Assembly: GCA_016647705.1 (NCBI GenBank)
Contig: JAENRU010000484.1
Location: 1,116,001-1,180,000 of the forward strand
Length of the DNA stretch: 64,000 nucleotides
Origin: Eucommia ulmoides
Lineage: Eukaryota > Streptophyta > Magnoliopsida > Garryales > Eucommiaceae
Direction: 5' to 3'
In this document: piece after piece, positions 1 to 9,965 of the stretch
How the letters are laid out: every line of letters begins with the position of its first letter
Numbering within the stretch: the first letter of the stretch is position 1
The notes under the pieces: generated by a model
Told to the model about the DNA's origin: nothing
The model's input: only the letters and a program-made list of their open reading frames with translations
The model's database searches: none
Made by a program: the position numbers and the translations under genes

Positions 1-77
1 TTTGAAGAATAATCTAATAATTCCCCCCTTTATTTATTAACTATATTGTTTATTTGTTTATTTTTTTCTTTGAACAG

Positions 78-3000
78 GCAAATGAGATTCTTTCTTCATT
101 TGATGTCAGTCTAAGGCAATATGCCACCAAACATTTGACAAAGGTAATTTCAAATTCATATTAAGATTGTATGGAAGTTTTTTATTTATTTTTTTTATTT
201 TTAATTTTTTTTTTTAATTGAGACACCGTTTGGTAATTTACTTTAAAAGTATTTAATTTTAAAATTAGCGTTTGTTTTACAGTTTTTTTTAAAAAAAGTA
301 CTTTTAAAAAGCGAAAAAAATAAAAACATGATTTTAACTACTTTGTTCGAAAAGCAAAAAATAATTGTTTTTGTTTTTCCGAATTTTTATATTATAAGAG
401 ATCGATGGATTAGGACCTTATATATATATATATATATGTATATATCAGGTTGGTGTTAGGCTTGTTCGAGGCGTTGTGAAAGAGGTTCACCCGAAGAAGT
501 TAGTTCTTAGCGACGGGAGCGAGGTTCCTTATGGCCTGTTGGTTTGGTCTACTGGCGTTGGTCCTTCTGAGTTTGTTAAAAAGCTAAATCTTCCAAAGGC
601 ACCCGGTGGAAGGTATTCACATTTTCCTGTGTTTTTGTTTCCGAAAAACTGGGAACAAAAACAGAAATATAAATACAATTTGGTTTTGTTTCGATAAATT
701 TGTTCTAAAAATTTGGGAAATGAAAAAGAAAAACATTTTTTTTTATTCCCATTTCTAGAAACAGAGGAAAAAAAACAGAAATAGAAACAATAAAGTGGCG
801 TTTGTTTCGTGCTTTTGTTCTCATATTTCTATTTTTTGTTTCCAAAAGACTTGGAACGAAAACAGAAATATAAAGTCTAATTTGCTTTATTTTCATAAAT
901 TTTGTTCTAAAATTTTGGGAACTGAAAAAAAACAGTTTTTTTCTGTTCCCATTTCTTGAAACCAAAAAAAGAAAAGAAACGATAGTGTTAGTCAAGTGTT
1001 TCTGTTCCTAAATTTTGGTTTTGGTTCAGAAAATTTGGAACGGAAACAGTAATCTGTGAAATAAACACTAAGGAGAACAATCCTGTTATGAAGAACATAA
1101 ACAGATTTTTTGGTTCCCATATTTCTATTTTTGTTCCCAAAAAACATGGAAGAAAAACAGAAGTATAAAGACAATTTTGCCTTGTTTCCATAAATTTGTT
1201 CCAAAAATTTTGAAACTGAAACAAAAAACATTTTTTTTTTGTTCTCATTTGTTTAGTGTTGCTATTCAATTAATCTCCACAATTTTATTCATTTTTTTTT
1301 ATAATTTTATCGGATCGATTTTATAGGATCGGAATCGATGAATGGCTGCGTGTTCCTTCAGTTGAAGATGTGTTTGCTGTTGGTGATTGTGCCGGTTTTC
1401 TTGAACAAACAGGGAGGACAGTTCTCCCAGCCCTAGCTCAGGTTCACTTTCTTCATTTTTAAGTTTACAAACTTCTCTATATTTGAAAATTGAGGTGGTG
1501 TTTGGTTAGGTGGCATTTGGTAACCGTTTCTGTTTCCATTCCAGCAGTAGGATGGGAATGGGATGGGATGGGTTGAGAATTTTGTTTTCTTTTTGGGAGT
1601 AGAATCGCGTTTGGTAACGATAATTTTTTTTTTTTTTTTGGGAAGGGGATTGTGTTTAGTAACGATTTTATCCTAAAATCTTTTTTTTTTTTTTTTTTCT
1701 TTTCTGTTTTGGCCTAACGGCGGTGGCGCCGTCACCAGCTGACCGGCGGTGCTCCGGTGGCCGCCGTCGGTTCTCCGCCGTCGGAGACGGCGGTGCCCGC
1801 GCCGGCGATGACTGGAATGTGGTGGCGCCGGCGACGCCGGCCGGAAGACAATGGCGCCGTCGCCGGCGACTGCCGGAAGTGGCCGGAAAATTTCCGGCCG
1901 GACGGTGGCCGGCGGCGGCGGGCGGTGGTCGTCAGTAGGTGAATAGTGACCATGGGTTTTGGGAATGGAATGAGAATAATGAGAAACAACTTTTTTTTAT
2001 TTCTCATTTCTTAAGAAAAAAGTGGGCACAATTCTCAAATGCGAATGAAATGGAAACAGAAACAAAAATTACCAAACGCTATTCCCAAACAGAATTCCCA
2101 AAAATCTGGGAATAGAATGAGAATTTCTGGGATGGGATGGGTTACCAAACGGGGCCTAGTGTTTCTGTTTTTCTGTTTCCACTTCCAATAAAATGGAATG
2201 GGATGAGATGGAAATTTTGTTTCCGTTCTAGAGTATTCTGGAAATAGAAACATGTTCGGCAGTGACCATTGCCTTGAAATTGTTTCTTTAAATGCATGGT
2301 GGCCCACTTGGTGGTGGTGGTGGTTGCTAGCGGGATGGTAGTGGGAATTGTTTTATGGGGATTGGGGAGTGAATAGGAATGAACATTTTTTTTTAGATTC
2401 TTAAGAAATTCAGGAAATAGTCCCATATTAGTCTCTAGATTTTGGGAATAGAAATGCTTTTACCAACCGTGTTTCTATACCAAAATCGCAAAATTTTGGG
2501 AACGGGAACAAGAACCAGTGAACAGAAACAGTAATCGAAGGAGGCTTGAAATGTAGAAAACTTATAATAAGGATGTGTTTGGTTAGTATTTTATTTTTTA
2601 TTTTTTCTATTCTCAAAAAAAAAAAAAATATATTTGTCATTCGTTCATCTCTTTTATTGTGAGAACATAAAAGAGAACAAAACAGAAAGACACACATACT
2701 TTAGTATTACAGTAAAAGTCATCACCGTACACCATAAAATTCACCTATAATTTTTGACATGGAAAAATTATAGTAATTGTTATGTATTACAGTAAATTTA
2801 GACTTATAAAAAAATTATTGTAGCACATGAACTGCATAGATTAAACTTTTAATTCCATGGACTGTTCACACAAAACCCTCATGAGCATCAAATACTTCAT
2901 CCAACTTTTAATTAACCGAAAAAGCATCCATTTGAAGTTATATGACTTTTTATTATCATAAAACACACACATTTATATATATTAATCTAATATCTAATTC

Positions 3001-4645
3001 TTTGAACAGGTAGCAGAAAGAGAAGGGAAATATCTAGTGGAGTTGTTTAACAAGATTGGGAAGCAGAATGGTGGGAGGGCCTTCAATGCAAAAGAAGTAG
3101 CTCTTGGGGATCCCTTTGTGTATAAGCATCTTGGCAGCATGGCTTCTGTAGGGAGGTACAAGGCTTTGGTTGATCTCAGACAGTCCAAGGTAATATACAC
3201 ACACACACACACATATATATATAGACAAATTTTATGTTTTTCCATATATACCCTTTAACATTCGGTAAAATACTATATGGCTTCGTTGAATTTTGCATAA
3301 TTGAACATAGGGTTAGTTACATTTTATTTTCATGTGGTTGGACTGAATTGCACTTTTCACCACTGTAGTAACTTACCCCCTTTGGTTTACAGTAAAGTCC
3401 TACGGTTAAATTTTTCGTTAAAATTAATTGTCAAATCTCAAAAGGTCAAAATTAATGAATTATTAAATATTAATAGACATTTATGTGGGTCGGTTCAGGT
3501 AATATCCATAAGCTCCTATAATTTTTTCTCTTTTCTGTATTCCCCTAGGGCGGGTAGAATGGTAAATTTGATATTTTAGGTAATTTTGTTAAATATTTAA
3601 CAATTGCACTTTAGTCTGAACTATGAGAGTAAGTGATGATGAAGATATTACGAGGGTGTAAAGTGCATTTCGATTAAACTACTAGGGGACAAAGTGTAAT
3701 TAATCCTTGAACACATTATAGTAATTTTTTTTCCGTTTATGCGCGCGCTCCCTTGCCCCCCATCCCCTTCCGATCTTTCTACTCCGATACTAGTTTAGCG
3801 GATATGAGTTAATAGGAGAAAGAAGAAGGTGATTTTAGGGAAAGGATGTAGGGTGATGGGAAGAAAGACATGAGACACGGCGTTAGGGGGTGAAATGGTA
3901 ATCTTCAAATAATATTTTACATCTTTACTATATTTATCAAACCGACGAACCTAAGAGAAACTATATCGAATTTACCCCCAGAATCCCAAGATAGAAAGGA
4001 GAAAGATGAGAGAAATGTGGGGGTAAAATGGTAATTTTGGGATTCCACGTCATATCTTACTGTATTTAAGGGCAATCCGAAATGGGTTTTTATCGAACTT
4101 TGATCATCTATATTTTGTCCCGAATCCCCCCCCTCCAAAAAAAAAAGTTTTTTTGGTTTGCTATTTGAAAAAACAATATTTTATCGATAAAACCGATGTT
4201 TTTTGAAACCAGGGTTTTTATCGAACATTGATAATCTATATATTCATTCACCAAAAAAAAAAGATAATCTATATATTACATCCCCAATTACCCCCCAAAA
4301 AATCATCTCTTTGGTTTGCTATCTGAAAAATCAGGATTCTGTCAATAAAAACACTGTTTTCTGAAATCGGGGTTTTTATTTACGTTTTTTTTTAGAGAAA
4401 ACATGTTTCGGAAACATTTTTTCAATTCACATCAACCAATTTAAATCTTATAAAATTCATTAAAATTATATGATTATTTTTTTTGACAGGATGCAAAGGG
4501 TGTGTCAATGGCAGGGTTCTTAAGTTGGTTCATATGGAGGTCAGCATATCTAACAAGGGTTCTAAGCTGGAGGAATAGGTTTTATGTGGCTGTTAACTGG
4601 GCAACCACACTCGTCTTTGGAAGAGATAACTCAAGGATTGGATAG
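78..4645 (+). CDS. NDA: Internal alternative NAD(P)H dehydrogenase, NDA type (3' part, 5 exons)
   Basis: A type II NAD(P)H:ubiquinone oxidoreductase. It passes electrons from matrix NAD(P)H to ubiquinone at the mitochondrial inner membrane without pumping protons. Exons: 78-143, 449-612, 1327-1441, 3010-3189 and 4490-4645 (stop TAG 4643-4645). All introns inside are GT-AG and phases join, giving 226 residues that end in SRIG. Visible motifs are [10 protein letters not shown] (nucleotide-fold region), [12 protein letters not shown] (the second FAD-binding signature) and a C-terminal membrane-anchoring stretch [20 protein letters not shown]. No EF-hand lies in this part, which fits NDA rather than the calcium-binding NDB type. 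The N-terminal targeting peptide and first Rossmann fold lie upstream of the window. Introns 3 and 4 carry transposons but the reading frame is intact. I cannot tell NDA1 from NDA2. Confidence 0.93.
615..1262. repeat. Three tandem copies of an AT-rich unit in NDA intron 2
   Basis: Three related stretches begin near 625, 830 and 1125. Each runs from a TTTCTATTTTTGTTCCC-like start through an AACAGAAATATAAA core to a long T run before TTCCCATTTCT. Spacing is irregular, about 200 and 300 bp. The words resemble the Tourist-like elements elsewhere in the window (1494-2545, 12203-12677), so this may be decayed material of that kind. No coding content. Confidence 0.5.
1494..2545 (-). mobile_element. 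Tourist-like MITE (family A), interrupted by a second MITE, in NDA intron 3
   Basis: Ends GGTGGTGTTTGGTTA (1494) and the complement of GCCTCCTTCGATTACTG (2545). The flanks share TTGA (1490-1493 and 2546-2549). Its body at 2159-2545 is the reverse complement of the elements at 12203-12677 and 47129-47559. Shared blocks are a purine-rich tract, a GGTGGTGG/CCACCACC block and a TTCTTAAGAAATTC-like block. PIF/Harbinger (Tourist) elements typically have GG(N)CC...GTTTGGT ends and 3-bp TWA-type target duplications, so the class is inferred from the ends. Confidence 0.75.
1509..2156. mobile_element. Second MITE nested inside family A element, with GC-rich core
   Basis: Terminal inverted repeats GGTGGCATTTGGTAACC and, inverted, GGCCCCGTTTGGTAACC agree at 13 of 17 bases. 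The element is flanked by TA on each side (1507-1508, 2157-2158). Removing it rejoins GGTTAGTGTTTCTG, which is exactly the sequence of the uninterrupted relative at 12203-12677 read in reverse. The centre (about 1711-1938) is strikingly GC-rich and full of CCGGC words, unlike the AT-rich surroundings. It has no start-to-stop frame that looks like a protein family I know. Confidence 0.78.
3310..3706. mobile_element. MITE (family B, GGTTAATTACACTTT ends) in NDA intron 4
   Basis: The left end GGGTTAGTTACATTTT and the right end, read inverted, GGATTAATTACACTTTG form terminal inverted repeats. The element is 397 bp and non-coding. The same end motif recurs at 11194-11587, 18223-18443, 59330-59525 and, in partial form, 52021-52309, 61378 and 62556. 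Confidence 0.65.
3707..4489. other. Rest of NDA intron 4: AT-rich, no gene seen
   Basis: Non-coding intron sequence. Two diverged copies of a roughly 110-bp segment (TTTTTATCGAAC...GATAATCTATAT type, near 4088, 4213 and again 4290-4380) lie in direct orientation before the last exon. Confidence 0.5.
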
Positions 4646-4898
4646 AGGGGTAGTAATGTCTTTTTATTTATTTATTTTTTTCATCACTCAAATAGATAGT
4701 TTTTCCATTGGCTTCTAATTGATTGATTTGGGGGATATTATATATACATACATATATATACACTCATGCATGTGATGGTTGTTTTGAAATGGATTTATAT
4801 ATTCACATGTAACATATTATTTTATTTTATTTTTATAAAAGTGAAATTTAAATTGGATATTGTTTTACCTTCAATTTATGCAATTTAGTTATAGTTGA

Positions 4899-5897
4899 TG
4901 AGTGTAAAATTTGGTCACCCCTAAAGACCCCTACTAGAGCCCTACACATGGACCGACGTTTTAACCAAATTCGACTGAATGGCCGACCAGGGGGTGGCTG
5001 ACCGGGGGATGGCCGAGATCAGGCCTCGAGAGGCCACCCCCTAGAGGTCGTTGACCAGAGGTAGCTGACCAGAGACCTCTGAATAGGGGTTGCCGACCAG
5101 AGGCTGCCCACCACAGGTCGTCGGACAAGGGTCGCCGACCAAAGGCCGCTGAACAGAGGTCGCCCCCCAGAGGCCTAACAGAGGTCGTCGGACAGAGGCC
5201 ACAGACCAGGGGCTTAATTGACCAAGCATGGTATTCGAAGATTTTGCCGGTCAGAGGATTACACTTAACCCTGGCCGGCCACGATCGAGAAGGGACTACG
5301 GACATCGCCAGGTTGAATTTCCCCTATTGGGCTAAGTACGCCGTTCCAAGCTCAGGATGCTGAGCAGGGATGAGACAACCCTCCTCCGACTCCAGAAGGA
5401 CAAAAGGACATCTTCTCAGTGCCACAGGTCAGGCCTCCTCTCCTCATCTGTACATGGCTGACCTATGGGCTTCTTTCCTAATGGGCCAAAAAGCCTAAGT
5501 CCATCACTATGCACGCTCAATTTCTATAAATATCGGAGCATTTCAATGCCCAAACGAGGCCTAAGATAATGCTCAATCTCTAATTTAAAGAATCAACCTT
5601 TCTTCCCCAAGCGTTTATTCTCACGTCGGAGGGACTTCACTGGGCCAAGTCTCGGTGGGTCTTTGTGCAAGTACCTGCTTGGAGCTCATCCCTGGATGGA
5701 CAAGGACTCTTCTCGGATCTTAGGACATCTCAGGTTGCTCGATTATTCAAGACCCATCTCGCACGTCTCCAACTCCACCCCAGCTCAGATCAGATGGCCT
5801 GATCTTGGAACATCTCCACCTCCACCTCAACAAGGAAAGTACGTGTGTTCTTTGACCAGACCATACTGCTGGTAAGTATCAATTTTTTACATCAACA
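4899..5897 (+). repeat. Left LTR of the 4.9 kb element
   Basis: About 1 kb, TG...CA. Positions 5000-5215 hold a degenerate minisatellite built from GACCAGAGG/GGTCGCC words, shared with the right LTR. TATAAATA at 5525-5532 is a probable promoter TATA box. Its first 20 and last 30 bases resemble those of the solo LTRs at 21713 and 47665, so all three look like related families. Confidence 0.8.
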
Positions 5898-7385
5898 AGT
5901 TTGGCACCATCTGTGGAAAGTGCACAAAAAGTCTTCCTCAGGTCATCAACTCTCTACTCGGCTAAGACTTGATGATCACAAGGTCTGGTCAGATTATTCA
6001 GAGAAGAGATCAGGACACTGCGGTGAATAGCAACCTGATCAGAGAGATGTTAAAGGTCCCTAGGTCAGATGATAGGGCCCCTATCCCAATCCCGGCTGAG
6101 GATGATATCCATCCACAAGGCAGACGGGCCTTTCCACATTGCCCTCTAAAGCCTTTGTGGGGCTGACTTTCGGAGCCGTTAAAGCATCGAGGATCGACAA
6201 TTTGGAACACCGCCTAGGCAAATTCCGAACCAGCGCCCAAGTCATTTTCTCCTGCCTGCCGTCGGTCCCCATCCAAGGGGGACTGGCTCTCCAGACCGCA
6301 GGGGGAGATGAGCACCCCCAAGAATTCGAAGATCACGTGATCTATTTAAAAGGATACGTGCCGAGAGGCTCCAAGCAGACAAGTCATGGAGCCTAGTTGA
6401 GCTCTACTCTTTGAGCTGTCTCTACTCGGATATCTCTAGAGGGGAACACCCTTGAAGCTCATCCGAGCTCGATTTCTGAGTTGTTTCTGCTTGGCTATTC
6501 CCTTCTCGGACATCCCCTATTCGGAAATCCCCTTCTCGGCCAAAACACCCGAGTAGAGCCTGGGGTCATCACTAAAAGGTGACATCTGGGCTTCATTCGA
6601 GCTCTCGAGCTTGAGTTCTACCACGACTGAAGACATGCCGCATAGGAGTGCTCCGAGTCAAGTATTAAGTGCAGAGCAGAGGCAAAAACAAACAACCCTC
6701 CATCCCACCATGGACGAGGACGAGCAGCCCTCCAGTCAATCTCGAAACAAAGTACAATGGCGGGGATGAACAACCCTCCGTCCTATCACAGACGGGGATG
6801 AGCAGCCCCCCAGCCCATCAACGAAGAAGAAGTATATCCCGGCGCATACCGTTGAGGGTGAAACATGACCCCTTACACAGGTCGATAGTTTATGCCCGGG
6901 GACTGACCTTGGTTGTCCCCCGATGGCGGAACATCGATTGGGTCAGAAGACGTGCAACTAAGCATCTCACCCCTCACAGTCGAGCTGAGCTCAGGCGACA
7001 CGAAGGGACAATACTCTTGTAAGGAAAATTTGGGATAACCCGAAAAGGCTTAGGGATGAACTCCACTAAGGAGAACCCACCTATGACCGGCCATAGGGGA
7101 TCGACCATAGTGTCACACCTCTGGGGACTACGAGGGTCAAATGCTATATGAGTACCACTCTCAGGCATAACCTACCACGCGAGCTCGCCTTCCTCTGCTC
7201 GGATGGTAGGCTGGGAGGCAGAGAAGTTATGGATATGGTGAAACAATTGAGAACAGAAACTCAACCGTAAAGAGGTACAAACCGAGAAGAGAAGGACATA
7301 AATTTTTTGGAACAAAAATGGCCAACACCAACGTAACAATCGACCTAAGATCATGCTGGGTGCCAGAGCTCCGTGATCGGGAAGG

Positions 7386-8033
7386 GTGTGGTCTAAGCGA
7401 AATCCTCTTCTTTTGCCAAGCTTAGTACAGAATGAAGCCCTAGTTGGTTTGCTGAGATGGGCTCAACAATTCAGAATTCCGAGACTGGGAAGAGCTTCCG
7501 ACATACTGAACTCGGGCTTCATGCCGAGATCAGGCCATACGCTGAGCTCAGATAAAGTTCCGAGCTCAAGCTCGGGCACCTTGTCGAGCTTAAATTTCGT
7601 GTCGGGCTCAGCCACCTTACCGACCTCGGGTACCATGCCCAGCTCAAGTTCCGTGTTGGGCTTAGCCACCATGTCGATCTCAAGGCCCATGCCGGGCTCA
7701 ACCACCTTGCCAACCTCGGGCACCATACCCAGCTCAAGTTTCGTGTCGGGCTTAGAAACCATGCCGATCTCAAGGCCCATGCCGGGCTCAGATACTTTGA
7801 CGATCTCGAGCACCTTACTGATCTCAAGCACCATGCCAAGCTCAAGTTCCTTGTCGGGCTCAGGCACCTTGCCGATCTCGGACATCATGCCAAGCTCAGA
7901 TCGTTCGAGCTCAGCCTTCGATCGACCACCTCAAAAAGAAAGAACCTTCGAAGACCTCCTGAGCTCAGATCGTCCGAGTTTAATATCCGATCTAACCCTA
8001 CTTAGTCACCATCACCAAGGGAGATATCTCTAG
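7386..8033 (+). CDS. Repeat-built open frame inside the LTR element, Ser/Pro/Thr-rich
   Basis: A 215-codon open frame in the internal region. About 7505-7900 is a minisatellite. The 90-bp period is exact between 7614, 7704 and 7794, each unit being three 30-bp sub-units. This gives a 30-residue protein repeat with SGTMPSSS and SISRPMPGS segments. Because 90 is divisible by 3 and the unit lacks stops, frames on the other strand are open here too. The open frame is therefore weak evidence for a protein. I do not recognise a domain, and it may be only structural repeat DNA. Confidence 0.25.
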   Translation: MWSKRNPLLLPSLVQNEALVGLLRWAQQFRIPRLGRASDILNSGFMPRSGHTLSSDKVPSSSSGTLSSLNFVSGSATLPTSGTMPSSSSVLGLATMSISRPMPGSTTLPTSGTIPSSSFVSGLETMPISRPMPGSDTLTISSTLLISSTMPSSSSLSGSGTLPISDIMPSSDRSSSAFDRPPQKERTFEDLLSSDRPSLISDLTLLSHHHQGRYL

Positions 8034-8308
8034 GCTTCACCCGAGCTCGAGAACCCGAGCCGCTTCTGCTCGTGTATATATGTTCAAGAAATTACAACAC
8101 AGTGAAAAACACCAAGCAGAATAAAGATTTTTGATCAGAGCTCTGCCCACTACCTAGGAGATGGGTGGTTCAGGTGATGAAATTGTACAAGTTTGAGTTT
8201 TGTGCCGACTTGGGATCATCGATCTCCGGATTGACATCAACACCAAACACAACCATCACTACTCCCCAGTACCTTGTACCTCGCTACTAAGGAGTGGAGG
8301 GCACCTAA

Positions 8309-8826
8309 TGAGTGTAAAATTTGGTCACCCCTACTGGAGCCCTATACGTGGACTGACATTTAAACCAAGTTCGACTGAACGGCCGACCAGAGGGTAGTCG
8401 AGATCAGGCCTCAAAAGACTGCCCCCCAGAGGCCGTCGGCCAGAGGTAGCCGACAGGAAGCAGCCCCCCAGAGGCCGTTGGACAGAGGTAGCCGACTAGA
8501 GACCTCCAAACAGGGGTAGCCAACTAGAGGCCGCCCCCCACAGGCCGCCAAATAGGGGTTGCCGACCAGAGGCCGCATAATAGAGGTCGTCGATCGGATA
8601 TCGCCCCCCAAAGGCCGCTGATCAGAGGTCGCCGAACAGAGGCCTCCGACTAGGGGCCTAGTTGACCAAGCATGGTATTCAAAGACTTTGTTGGTCAAAG
8701 GATCAGACTTAACCCTAACTGGCCACAATCGAGAAGGAACCACAGACATCGCCAGGTTGAATTTCCCCTGCTGGGCTGAGTACGCCATTCCAAGCTCAGG
8801 ATGCCGACCAGGGACATCTCCCTAGT
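8309..8826 (+). repeat. Right LTR (truncated) of the 4.9 kb element
   Basis: Aligns with the left LTR from its first base to the CAAGCTCAGGATGC block near 8803, then through a small deletion to about 8826, where similarity stops. The second half, including the TATA region, is missing, so no target duplication can be tested. Confidence 0.8.
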
Positions 8827-9115
8827 GCCATTTGTTTAGTGTCTCTAAATAATGCTATTATGTTCCTAAAATTTTATTCTAAAATTTCTGAATATTTAAG
8901 AATATTGTTTCATTTTTATTTATCGGTCATTCCAATACCATATTTAATGTATTTTGTAACCAAACGTAAGAATGATAATGGTCATTCCAATACCATGTTT
9001 AATCCCGTTTGTCACCAAACATAAGAATGGTAATAGTCATTCCATTCCAATACCATATTCATTTCAATACCACACTCATTCCATTCTATTCCATTCCAGC
9101 GTACCAAACGTAGCG
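8827..9115. repeat. Decayed DNA-transposon-like segment
   Basis: Contains several copies of CATTCCAATACCAT and ends with CCATTCCAGCGTACCAAACGTAGCG, a GTTTGGTACGC-type terminus. It directly abuts the broken right LTR, which suggests its insertion or a linked deletion removed the LTR end. No coding content. Confidence 0.4.
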
Positions 9116-9911
9116 TAAATAGTTGGAGAGTAAGTGTAACAATTATTATAATAGATATTATTTGACACCACCCAGTGTTAGTCCGATTGGAAGAAGAGAT
9201 GTCTCATTTTCTTGTCAATTAGAATATTTTTCATGAAGAGCACTCCAATAATTAAATATTAAATTTAATTTTAAATATATCAAACCGATAGGAGAATGCA
9301 TCTTTAAAATCGCCTGAGAAATTAATTAATTGAAGCATGTGTAAATTAATTTGGACATACCTTACACCTTATTGTGAATATATATATATTTAACGCCATA
9401 GAAATTATTTGACTGGTTGTTACATTCAACTATCATAACAATATAATAGTTGTGAAAATGATGAGTATCTTTGGTATTTGTCGAAATGAAAAAAAACATC
9501 TCAAATATGAACTCATTAAAAAAAAAGAGAGAAAAATAAGAATATTAAATTTTAAGTGACCTTTCAAGGATAATCAACTAATTTTCCATTATTAGAAAAA
9601 TCCCAAACCAATTAATTTTCGATTTTGAAAATTAAAATTTGAAATATGCCAAACGGGTCCTAAGAAATTCTACTTCTGGAATTGGTAAAAGAAAAACTGT
9701 TTCAGGCCCCATGAAAACAAACTTAACATTGCAAATTACAATTGTCCCAAAAAAAAAAAATATTTACATAAAAACAAAAACACCGAGTAAAAATCACTTC
9801 TCAAAAGAACAGCAGTAAATATTATCCTAATGAACAACATTTACACCTATACAACCACCACACAAACAGGTAATGAAGAAAGTGTTTAGACAAATATAAA
9901 GCTGAAGAAAC

Positions 9912-9958
<47 letters not shown>

Positions 9959-9965
9959 AATTTCT
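9116..9965. other. AT-rich interval and probable SCAMP 3' UTR
   Basis: No gene seen up to the SCAMP stop. A compound microsatellite, (TA) then (GA), lies at about 9912-9957, just past the SCAMP stop codon and probably inside its 3' UTR or immediately downstream. Confidence 0.5.

Larger units (their letters stand above)
4899..8826 (+). mobile_element. Non-autonomous Ty3/gypsy-like LTR retrotransposon
   Basis: Two direct repeats start with TGAGTGTAAAATTTGGTCAC at 4899 and 8309. The left LTR runs to about 5897 (ends TCAACA). The right one is cut off near 8826. After the left LTR comes TTTGGCACCATCTGTGG, which resembles the TTGGCGCCGTCTGTGGGA start of many plant gypsy internal regions. Before the right LTR is a purine-rich tract AAGGAGTGGAGGG (8289-8301). 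The internal 2.4 kb contains no recognisable gag, protease, reverse transcriptase, RNase H or integrase, so the element would depend on enzymes supplied by others. The whole is much more GC-rich than its flanks, which suits a late insertion. Confidence 0.85.

Noticed and set aside
1723-2007. Ala/Arg/Gly-rich frames in NDA intron 3
   Set aside because: Frames exist in several phases because the CCGGC-rich MITE core lacks stops; no protein family recognised.
7463-7888. 141-codon minus-strand frame in the LTR element
   Set aside because: It is open only because the 90-bp minisatellite has no stops; it mirrors the plus-strand frame.
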